Of a stretch of 39,639 nucleotides of DNA, positions 33,954 to 39,639 are shown one piece after another (position 1 is the stretch's first letter; each line of letters begins with the position of its first letter). The stretch comes from Thermoleophilia bacterium (lineage in GTDB: Bacteria; Actinomycetota; Thermoleophilia; BMS3ABIN01): contig JACUUL010000016.1 of the NCBI GenBank assembly GCA_014859345.1, positions 1-39,639 on the forward strand. The letters are read 5' to 3'. The notes under the pieces are model-generated. The model ran no database searches. It was given only the letters and a program-made list of their open reading frames with translations, and was not told where the DNA came from. A program made the translations under genes and the position numbers.

Positions 33954-35141
33954 CTAATGCCGGCCGTCCTCTTCTGGTGAAGATCGCAGCCCGGCCAGCA
34001 GAGTGGGCGCCAGCGCCGCCACCGGAATAGCCGCGACGATCCAGAACATGGCGCCAAAGCCCCAAGCCTGGGCGATGGGCCCCAGCAGCACGGGAGAGAG
34101 GAACTGGCCCATAAAACCAAAAACCGGGATCACGGAAGCGGCCGTCGCCTGATACCGATTTTCCGTTATCCGGTCAACCCAGAGAACGACAGTGGGAAAC
34201 ATGATTCCCGAACCCGTACCGAACAGCATCGCCGTCAGCAGCAGCGGCGGCCAGTTCCCGGCCAGGGCCGCCAGCGCAAACGCGGGTATCCATGCCAGCA
34301 GGCTCGCGGCTGCCCGGCCCGGGATCGACAGGTGACGCGAGATGCGGCCATATTGTGTGGCAACAGCCGCACCGCACAGCGGCGCCACCACGAGAAACAG
34401 CCCCACGGCCAGGGTGTTCCGTATTCCGAACTGGCTGAGTCGCTGAGGGAAAAACACAACTACGCCGTAAAGCAGGATATTGGTGATGAACATCAACAGA
34501 TACGGCAGCAGCAGCATGGGTCTGAACCGGTAACGGCCGGTTTTCGCCGGCCCGGCCAAGCCGTGCGGCGCGATCCGGAGGTCGGGCACGACCAGGAGCG
34601 CGGCGATGCCCAGGGGCACACCCAGCAGATAGACGCCGAATGGCAGGTACCAGGCGATCAACCCGGCAGCTCCTCCGACAAGGGGCCAGACGGCGCCCCC
34701 GAGGCTGTTGGCCGCTCCCCGGTATCCCATCATCCGCAGTTGCGCCGCGCCTGTATATGCCCTCAGGAGCGCGACCGTTACTCCCGTGAACATGCCCGCC
34801 ACGCCGATGCCCAGAATGACCCGGGACAGGAGAAGAATCTCGAAATTGCGGATAAACAGGCCGGCCCCGCCCGCGATGCCGTAAATGATGAGGCCCAGCG
34901 CCAGCGGCAGCCGCGGGCCGATCCGGTCGATGAGACGCCCGGCCCCGATGCTTACCAGCGCTATGGTCAGGCCGTGCGTGGTGATGACCAGGCCTGCTTC
35001 GGTCGGCGTCAGGTCCAGCGCCCGGCCGATTTCGACCACGACCGGGCCGATGATGGCGCCAGCCATAACCGTCAGCGTCGCCGACGCCAGCAGGAGTGGT
35101 CCCAGGCCTCTGTGCTCGCGGTTATGGTGAGGGAAAAGCAA
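33954..35141 (-). CDS. MFS transporter, DHA1/CynX-like
   Basis: A 395-residue protein with 12 membrane segments. Motif A is present as IGAGRLIDRIGPRLPLALG, with the typical D/R pattern, and SRVILGIGVAGMFTGV is the motif-B-like helix. A soluble loop between helices 6 and 7 (VPDLRIAPHGLAGPAKTGRYRF) is as usual. The TTG at 35141 has no clear ribosome binding site, so the true start may lie a few codons inside. The substrate is unknown. Confidence 0.85.
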   Translation of the reverse strand: MLFPHHNREHRGLGPLLLASATLTVMAGAIIGPVVVEIGRALDLTPTEAGLVITTHGLTIALVSIGAGRLIDRIGPRLPLALGLIIYGIAGGAGLFIRNFEILLLSRVILGIGVAGMFTGVTVALLRAYTGAAQLRMMGYRGAANSLGGAVWPLVGGAAGLIAWYLPFGVYLLGVPLGIAALLVVPDLRIAPHGLAGPAKTGRYRFRPMLLLPYLLMFITNILLYGVVVFFPQRLSQFGIRNTLAVGLFLVVAPLCGAAVATQYGRISRHLSIPGRAAASLLAWIPAFALAALAGNWPPLLLTAMLFGTGSGIMFPTVVLWVDRITENRYQATAASVIPVFGFMGQFLSPVLLGPIAQAWGFGAMFWIVAAIPVAALAPTLLAGLRSSPEEDGRH

Positions 35142-35196
35142 AGTAAAAAAAGGAATTTCCGGGGTGCTGATCCCGGCGGCGAAACGAGTTTACAAA

Positions 35197-35213
35197 GCCA
35201 AAGCGCCTTTGGC
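35197..35213. promoter_or_regulatory. inverted repeat upstream of lipoprotein gene
   Basis: GCCAAAG-CGC-CTTTGGC is a perfect seven-base-pair inverted repeat in the 280-base gap between the MFS gene (minus) and the lipoprotein (plus). It is followed at 35219 by TTGATA and at about 35243 by TTATAT, a possible promoter with an 18-base spacer. Nothing else is recognised in this gap. Confidence 0.35.
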
Positions 35214-35421
35214 AACAATTGATATGGCGTATCTGATCCGGGTTATATGTAATGTCAGCGACCGGTGTTGGCAGTGGCAAGATTTATCCTGTAAATTGCA
35301 TCCGGTGGCTGCGGGACCAGTTCCTCTCGGTTACTTTTCAATCGACAACCAGATCCCCGCGGCAACTGCCGCAATTGCGGCCGCTTGCAAGAGATGGTCC
35401 GCTTAAGTCGGGAGGTTTTTC

Positions 35422-36852
35422 TTGAACAGGTTCGTTTTTATCCTGATGGTTCTGCTTTTGGTGACGAGCGCTGTCCTGCTTACATCCTGCGAGGTCGATT
35501 CAGGCCAGGTGGACAACGACAGGCCCCCGTCAGACCAGCCGCCGGGGGAAAGGGAATACGATCTGGACGGAACCGGCAGGGCGGTTGCGGAATCGCTGGG
35601 TGATAACGCCGTGGCGGCTTACGCGATCATGAAAGCCTCTGATAACGGATATTCGCCGTACCAGATAGCCCGTGCGATCGACGAGGGATTACTGGTCGAG
35701 TCGGGCGAGATCGAAGGGGTGACCCCCGCGCGGCCCGGCGGGAACGTCCTCTCTGACCGTGATGGCGAGGTCCGCTCCCGCTTCGCTTCCCATGCCGGAA
35801 GCACCGCCGCGCCGGCCGTCTTTGCCAGGGCCGCTGACGGGCCCACCAGCCTGAGCGATTTCGAACAGATGTTTGAGGAGATCAGAGGCGCGGACCAGGC
35901 TGGGCGCTGGCTGGTATGGCTGCTTGGCGCCACCGGCGCCGGATACAGCGTCGAGGAGATCACTGATTACTTGGGCCGGAACACGCCGTTGGCAGACTTC
36001 GAGCCACCCATGGCCTTCGGCGTGCCGGTTATCGTGGATGATGACGGCGTTTTGGTTACGCCGGAACTTCCCGCCGACTGGCCCTACAAGGGCAGAAATA
36101 TCCTCAGCGGGCTGGCCGGCAATCCGGACCTGACCTTCGATGATAATTTTACCGTGCTGGTCATCGGGATGGTGAACGCCGGCTATTCAATCAGCCAGAT
36201 AAACGAGGCTGTCACCATCAATAGCATCGGTATGTGCGCCACCGCTGGCGGCTCCGCTGAAACCGATGCCGCCCGGCTCACTCCCTGTTACGTGCAGGGT
36301 GGGAGCATTACGCCTCCGGACGAGGCGACGAAGTGGTCGCCGGCGCGGATACTGACCGAAAACGTGATCCCGGAATGGCCGATCAGCATCACCAGTGCCA
36401 TTCCCCCCAACAAAAGTGGCGACCTGGAGAGCGGGAGTAAAGTCAGCCTGAAACTGATTCCGACCCTTCCCTCCCCGGACACCACCAAGGCCATTAAATC
36501 ATATGAAATTATTATCGAAGTGGATCCCAGCCCCGAGAGGGGTTACGAAGTCACCGGCTATTACATGATCGAGCTTATCCAGGAGTTCACAGAGGATCAT
36601 GTTGGCGGCAACGACAAGGGGGAAAGATGGGTCATCGAGGGAGAAATCTTCAGCGACGAGCCGGTCGTTCTGCTTTCCAATCTGGACCAACCCACGCTAC
36701 ACACCGTAACTCATTACTCACCCGATGGAAAAGTTACCTACACACTCACGGACGAATACAAGCAGGGTTTTAAGGGGTCACTCGACGATGATCTGGAGGG
36801 CGACGGCCTGCTGAACAATTCTATTATCCGGATCAACTGGGAGACCGAGTAG
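35422..36852 (+). CDS. lipoprotein with three GYS-repeat motifs, function unknown
   Basis: A 476-residue protein with a lipoprotein signal (FILMVLLLVTSAVLLTSC, lipobox LLTSC). It starts with TTG, GGGAGG six bases upstream. Three helical units share a motif: AAYAIMKASDNGYSPYQIARAI at residue 76, LVWLLGATGAGYSVEEITDYL at 174 and LVIGMVNAGYSISQINEAV at 254. The last 150 residues look beta-rich (KSYEIIIEVDPSPERGYEVTG, TVTHYSPDGKVTYTL). No known domain is recognised. It would sit on the outer face of the cytoplasmic membrane. Confidence 0.75.
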   Translation: MNRFVFILMVLLLVTSAVLLTSCEVDSGQVDNDRPPSDQPPGEREYDLDGTGRAVAESLGDNAVAAYAIMKASDNGYSPYQIARAIDEGLLVESGEIEGVTPARPGGNVLSDRDGEVRSRFASHAGSTAAPAVFARAADGPTSLSDFEQMFEEIRGADQAGRWLVWLLGATGAGYSVEEITDYLGRNTPLADFEPPMAFGVPVIVDDDGVLVTPELPADWPYKGRNILSGLAGNPDLTFDDNFTVLVIGMVNAGYSISQINEAVTINSIGMCATAGGSAETDAARLTPCYVQGGSITPPDEATKWSPARILTENVIPEWPISITSAIPPNKSGDLESGSKVSLKLIPTLPSPDTTKAIKSYEIIIEVDPSPERGYEVTGYYMIELIQEFTEDHVGGNDKGERWVIEGEIFSDEPVVLLSNLDQPTLHTVTHYSPDGKVTYTLTDEYKQGFKGSLDDDLEGDGLLNNSIIRINWETE

Positions 36853-37033
36853 CAGCCAGATCGGGGCGCCACCCGCCCTCGTTCCCTCTGATGAATGAGC
36901 ATGGCAGTTGGCGCTCTTTATTCAGCAATGGAAACCTATCCATCTGATGCAAAACCACCGCAAATTAATCAATTTCTTGACGCCCAAAACGTAAGACCCT
37001 ACCGGCTCGACCCCTCCCGGCTCCTTACATTTA
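36853..37033. other. intergenic stretch without recognised gene
   Basis: The 302-base space between the lipoprotein stop and the antitoxin start holds no frame with coding sense. It contains the left 26-bp direct repeat (37034-37059) and the antitoxin operator (37099-37143). Before them only A/T-rich patches are seen, such as CAAATTAATCAATTTC near 36959. Confidence 0.5.
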
Positions 37034-37059
37034 TACTATTTGAAAAAATGGTTGCAAAT
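37034..37059. repeat. 26-bp direct repeat, left copy
   Basis: TACTATTTGAAAAAATGGTT plus GCAAAT is identical to 39031-39056. The ends ATTTG and CAAAT inside it form a short inverted repeat. It lies between the lipoprotein gene and the toxin-antitoxin pair. Confidence 0.9.
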
Positions 37060-37098
37060 AGCCATGCGCCTTGACGATGCCGCGGGGAGGAATGTAAA

Positions 37099-37143
37099 AT
37101 GGTTTCATAGTGACATCATAGTGGAACCATAATGAAACCATGG
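37099..37143. promoter_or_regulatory. putative operator of the toxin-antitoxin pair
   Basis: A perfect ten-base inverted repeat, ATGGTTTCAT (37099-37108) and ATGAAACCAT (37132-37141), encloses 11-base direct repeats: CATAGTG at 37106 and 37117, CATAATG at 37128, CATGG at 37139. Ribbon-helix-helix antitoxins of the FitA type bind such repeats and repress their own operon. The site ends 12 bases before the preferred antitoxin start. Confidence 0.65.
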
Positions 37144-37154
37144 AGGAATTGAGA

Positions 37155-37397
37155 ATGGCGACAATTACGATAAAGAGCATCCCTGACGAGCTCTATGAGC
37201 GCCTGAAGCAGAGCGCCGCCGCCCACCGCCGCAGCATCAACAGTGAGGTTATTGTCTGCCTTGAGGGAACTTTCGCAAGCAAACGTATTGACGCGGTTAC
37301 ACGTCTAAGCCGTGTGGATGCTCTGCGCGAGAGGGTCGCGCTTCCGCCTCTTACAGAAGATACCCTTAAGACCGCCAAAAACTCAGGGCGTCCATGA
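37155..37397 (+). CDS. FitA/VapB-type ribbon-helix-helix antitoxin
   Basis: An 80-residue protein with the Arc-like RHH domain at the start: MATITIKSIPDELYERLKQS, AAAHRRSINSEVIVCLE. The C-terminal half would wrap around the toxin. GGAGG lies eight bases before the ATG at 37155; the ATG at 37140 lies inside the operator repeats and lacks a ribosome binding site. Its stop overlaps the toxin ATG by four bases (ATGA). Confidence 0.92.
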   Translation: MATITIKSIPDELYERLKQSAAAHRRSINSEVIVCLEGTFASKRIDAVTRLSRVDALRERVALPPLTEDTLKTAKNSGRP

Positions 37398-37789
37398 TAG
37401 TCGTCGACACGAATGTTATTGCCTATCTTTTTCTGGGTGGCGAGAAGACTTCGCAGGCGAGAGTGACTTTTCAGAAGGATCCGCAGTGGGCCGCACCGAT
37501 TCTGTGGCGCAGCGAGTTCCGCAATGTTCTGGCTATGTATCTGAGGCGCCGACAGCTTGGTCTCCCGGACGCATTGGAGCTGGTGGCAGAGGCTGAATCT
37601 CTTCTTGATGGCTCCGAATACCGGGTGGATTCCGGACAGATTTTGAACCTCGTATCAACTTCGCCATGTTCGGCTTATGACTGCGAGTTTGTTGCGCTGG
37701 CGCAGGAACTCGGCGTGCCTCTTGTGACATCCGATGCGCAATTGCTGAAGTCATTTCCACAGGTAGCTGTCGCGCTCGATGCTTTCTGA
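37394..37789 (+). CDS. VapC/FitB-type PIN-domain toxin
   Basis: A 131-residue ribonuclease toxin. All four acidic residues of the PIN active site are present: D5 in VVDTNVIAY, E41 in WRSEFRNVL, D96 in SAYDCEFVALA and D114 in VTSDAQLL. It is coupled to the antitoxin by a four-base overlap. Targets of such toxins are usually tRNA or rRNA; the one here is unknown. Confidence 0.94.
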   Translation: MIVVDTNVIAYLFLGGEKTSQARVTFQKDPQWAAPILWRSEFRNVLAMYLRRRQLGLPDALELVAEAESLLDGSEYRVDSGQILNLVSTSPCSAYDCEFVALAQELGVPLVTSDAQLLKSFPQVAVALDAF

Positions 37790-37817
37790 AAGTGAATCAA
37801 CTATACTGTTCCTTCCT

Positions 37818-37867
37818 GAGAGCCTCTTTTACCGTAAACTTTGAGCGGTTCCCGGTGGGAGGCTCTC
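37818..37867. other. large inverted repeat downstream of the toxin gene
   Basis: GAGAGCCTC (37818-37826) pairs with GAGGCTCTC (37859-37867) around a 32-base loop that itself holds TTTAC-C-GTAAA. A further small hairpin, CCGGC-ATA-GCCGG, lies near 37904-37916, just before the HTH-pRiA4b gene. They may end the toxin-antitoxin transcript or regulate the next gene; no T-run is present. Confidence 0.35.
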
Positions 37868-37934
37868 TCACACTCCTGTAAACTTCAAAACGTTAAGAGT
37901 CCCCCGGCATAGCCGGATCTTTCATCAGATTATT

Positions 37935-38954
37935 ATGAAACCGGATGAAGAAGCCATAAGACCGGATACGGAAGAAGTCATAAATCAGGTGGGGGTGGAA
38001 AAGTTGGCCGCCCTCATGCGCCAGGCGCTGGGGCCGGACCTGTTTGATGCCTGCCAGAGGATGGGGATAGATGCCGAAGACATTTTACGCTATATGCCTT
38101 TGGCTGAAAAATTCAGGAAGGGGCGCGCCCGGCAGAACCTGACCATCAAAGAGGTGGCGGCAAAACTGAAGGCGCCTCAGTACAAAATCAGAGCGGTGGA
38201 AGACGGAAAATTCGGTCGCATCGACGCAGATATATTTCAAAAGTACTGCCGTTTTTTGCAGCTGGATGAATATGTGGAGTCGTGGACCAGGAAAAATCCG
38301 GCCCTTGCCGGCCAGCTTTTCCGGAGTGAACAGCCGGCCGGGCAGGCGGCCGGTCAGGCGGCCGGTCAGGTGCTTCAATTTAAAATTACTCTCAAAGGCA
38401 CAAAGCCGCCAGTCTGGCGCCGTATCCAGGTGCCGGCAGGCTATAGTTTTTGGGACCTGCATGTGGCTATCCAGGACGCCATGGGCTGGCTCGATTATCA
38501 CTTGCATCAGTTCCATATATTTGATAAACGAACGCAGCAAACCGTGCACATTGGAATTCCTGATGATGAATTCCTTCTGGATTACGAGATAAAAGCGGGC
38601 TGGGAGGCGCCGATCAAGCGCTGGCTGGCCGTCCCCGGGCAGAAAATCAATTATCTATATGATTTCGGTGACGACTGGCAGCACACCATTGTCCTGGAAA
38701 AAATCCTGCCGGAGAAAAAGGGAGTCAGCTACCCGCGGTGCCTGGGAGGCCGCAGGAAGTGCCCGCCTGAGGATTGCGGCGGCACCTGCGGTTATCGCGA
38801 CTTCCTGAGAATAATTTCCGACCCTGACGACGAGGAGCACTCAGAGACGCTGGAGTGGGTTGGTGGCGGCTACGACCCCGATGATTTCAATGCCGGCCGT
38901 GTCAAATTCGATGATCCGGCGCAGCGGTACAAAATAGCTTTCGAGGATGAATAA
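37935..38954 (+). CDS. HTH domain fused to plasmid pRiA4b ORF-3-like protein
   Basis: A 339-residue fusion. Residues about 58-115 form a RodZ/Xre-like helix-turn-helix (LTIKEVAAKLKAPQYKIRAVEDGKF). A linker of three GQ-ending units (residues 134-145) follows. From 147 the pRiA4b ORF-3 domain is complete: LKGTKPPVWRRIQVPAGYSFWDLH, MGWLDYHLHQFHI, YLYDFGDDWQHTIVLEK, CLGGRRKCPPEDCGG and GGYDPDDFNAG. That domain is common on plasmids and mobile elements; its function is not established. It lies between the two 26-bp repeats. Confidence 0.93.
   Translation: MKPDEEAIRPDTEEVINQVGVEKLAALMRQALGPDLFDACQRMGIDAEDILRYMPLAEKFRKGRARQNLTIKEVAAKLKAPQYKIRAVEDGKFGRIDADIFQKYCRFLQLDEYVESWTRKNPALAGQLFRSEQPAGQAAGQAAGQVLQFKITLKGTKPPVWRRIQVPAGYSFWDLHVAIQDAMGWLDYHLHQFHIFDKRTQQTVHIGIPDDEFLLDYEIKAGWEAPIKRWLAVPGQKINYLYDFGDDWQHTIVLEKILPEKKGVSYPRCLGGRRKCPPEDCGGTCGYRDFLRIISDPDDEEHSETLEWVGGGYDPDDFNAGRVKFDDPAQRYKIAFEDE
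38334..38369 (+). repeat. three 12-bp tandem repeats in the linker
   Basis: Units GCGGCCGGTCAG at 38346-38357 and 38358-38369 are identical, preceded by CCGGCCGGGCAG at 38334. They encode (A/P)AGQ units joining the HTH and pRiA4b domains. The number of units could vary between strains. Confidence 0.85.
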
Positions 38955-38995
38955 AGCATTTCATTCGTCGCTCCACTGCCTGGAATGACAACTAC
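38955..38995. repeat. possible copy of the ATGACA-type intergenic repeat
   Basis: ATTCGTCGCTCC followed by CTGGAATGACA resembles the ATTCCTCGCTGC and CGGGATGACA pieces at 17851-17892. The similarity is partial and the element has no clear ends. The 38955-39072 gap otherwise holds only the right 26-bp repeat. Confidence 0.3.
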
Positions 38996-39030
38996 CTTTG
39001 CGAATTGGATGTCGGTTTTTCATTTAGTTC

Positions 39031-39056
39031 TACTATTTGAAAAAATGGTTGCAAAT
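39031..39056. repeat. 26-bp direct repeat, right copy
   Basis: Identical to 37034-37059 over 26 bases, same orientation. CATTTA lies a few bases upstream of both copies, so similarity may extend imperfectly to the left. It ends 17 bases before the stop of the convergent CopG-type antitoxin gene. Confidence 0.9.
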
Positions 39057-39072
39057 CGTTGGTCCTGGATCC

Positions 39073-39342
39073 TTACGCAGACTTCTTTAACTCGCGCTCG
39101 ATACGCTCAGCAAGGAATATTTTCAGCAGCGACTGGTAAGGGACATCCCGTTTGTTTGCCAGCAGCTTAAGCTCGTCCAGCATTGATTCGGGCAAACGCA
39201 GGGAAATGGTCTTCACGGACGGCTTCAACCTGGGCATTACTAATTCTTTGCCCTTTTTCCAGTCGATATACTCGGTGGAATCGGCCCTCGACCAGAATTC
39301 GCGTTCTTCTTTTTCAGACTTGAATTTGGGGATTTTTTTCAT
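39073..39342 (-). CDS. CopG/BrnA-type antitoxin (PF12441-like), no toxin seen
   Basis: From the ATG at 39342 the protein has 89 residues: MKKIPKFKSEKEEREFWSRA, DSTEYIDWKKGK, then the RHH core LKPSVKTISLRLPESMLDEL and KKRDVPYQSLLK-like end (NKRDVPYQSLLKIFLAERIE). This is the CopG-antitoxin family that usually pairs with a BrnT-like toxin encoded just upstream. Upstream (39385-39639) no intact toxin frame is seen. A TTG at 39384 has AGGAG seven bases before it and would add 14 residues, so the start is uncertain. Confidence 0.85.
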   Translation of the reverse strand: MKKIPKFKSEKEEREFWSRADSTEYIDWKKGKELVMPRLKPSVKTISLRLPESMLDELKLLANKRDVPYQSLLKIFLAERIERELKKSA

Positions 39343-39579
39343 GATGTCTGATAAGCATTTCTCTCCCATGTTAAGAACCAACAAGGCGTCGCTCCTAAAA
39401 CAGCCCAGGTAAGGAAAGGCACTGGTCTTTCCAGCGTTTCTGGAGCTGCTGATGATGAGCGGCGGTTGGAAGTGGATTCACGGAATGTGTGACGATTTAC
39501 GAAATGCATCCTGCGCAGCTGAAATTTCACATACCATGAATGCATACAAGACGGCGTCCCTTTGCTACTTTCTATGTTG

Positions 39580-39598
39580 TTCTCCGCGAAGCGGAGAA
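39580..39598. other. perfect hairpin near the right edge
   Basis: TTCTCCGC-GAA-GCGGAGAA is an eight-base-pair stem with a three-base loop. No T-run follows on either strand. The 39385-39639 stretch holds no recognised gene. Confidence 0.4.
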
Positions 39599-39639
39599 TC
39601 CATATTCAATCCTTGTTCTAATGGATCATTTCCGGTGAC

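Overview
The window looks like chromosome from a deep-branching Actinomycetota-type bacterium (Coriobacteriia, Geothermincolia or Thermoleophilia-like, probably uncultured). This is an inference. It rests on the gene order topA-tmk-holB-ricT, the high G+C, the many GTG/TTG starts with purine-rich ribosome binding sites, and a pho box built of 11-bp GTTCAC-type direct repeats as in actinobacteria. No rRNA, tRNA or CRISPR array was seen.

Layout. Positions 1-92 hold the start of a VOC/glyoxalase gene on the minus strand. From about 250 to 7550 a plus-strand housekeeping run encodes a membrane-anchored TPR protein, an archaeal-type topoisomerase IA, thymidylate kinase, DNA polymerase III delta-prime, RicT (PSP1), glutamate racemase and RNase PH, the last four genes tightly coupled. 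The usual next gene of such runs, rdgB, appears only at 13055. Between rph and rdgB sits a 5.5-kb minus-strand block: a large secreted protein with four tandem repeats and a two-gene ABC-2 exporter. After rdgB come an M50 site-2 protease with CBS domains, Hsp20 (minus, with its own terminator), then a divergent AbrB-like regulator translationally coupled to a DrrAB-like exporter, and a 14-TM MFS drug pump.

Positions 19.5-21.4 kb hold a previously uncalled 50-codon coiled-coil gene, a polytopic membrane protein and a metallo-beta-lactamase-fold hydrolase. Positions 21.6-28 kb are a phosphate regulon: phoP on the plus strand converges on, and overlaps by 14 bp, a minus-strand pstS-pstC-pstA-pstB-phoU-phoR series. 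A four-unit PHO box lies upstream of pstS. Upstream of that, also on the minus strand, is a coupled four-gene set: SAM hydroxide adenosyltransferase (DUF62), DUF3343, PAP2 phosphatase and YjbQ. A toast-rack-like protein and a divergent MMPL transporter follow.

The right end (33.6-39.6 kb) looks accessory. It holds a frameshifted AAA ATPase remnant, an MFS carrier, a lipoprotein with three repeated GYS motifs, then a FitAB/VapBC-type toxin-antitoxin pair and an HTH-pRiA4b fusion protein. The last two are bracketed by a perfect 26-bp direct repeat 2 kb apart. An orphan CopG-type antitoxin follows.

The best candidates for something undescribed are the 26-bp-repeat-bracketed cassette, the secreted four-repeat protein that splits the rph-rdgB neighbourhood, the DUF62-DUF3343-PAP2-YjbQ operon, and the GYS-repeat lipoprotein. 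None can be shown from sequence alone to be a new system.
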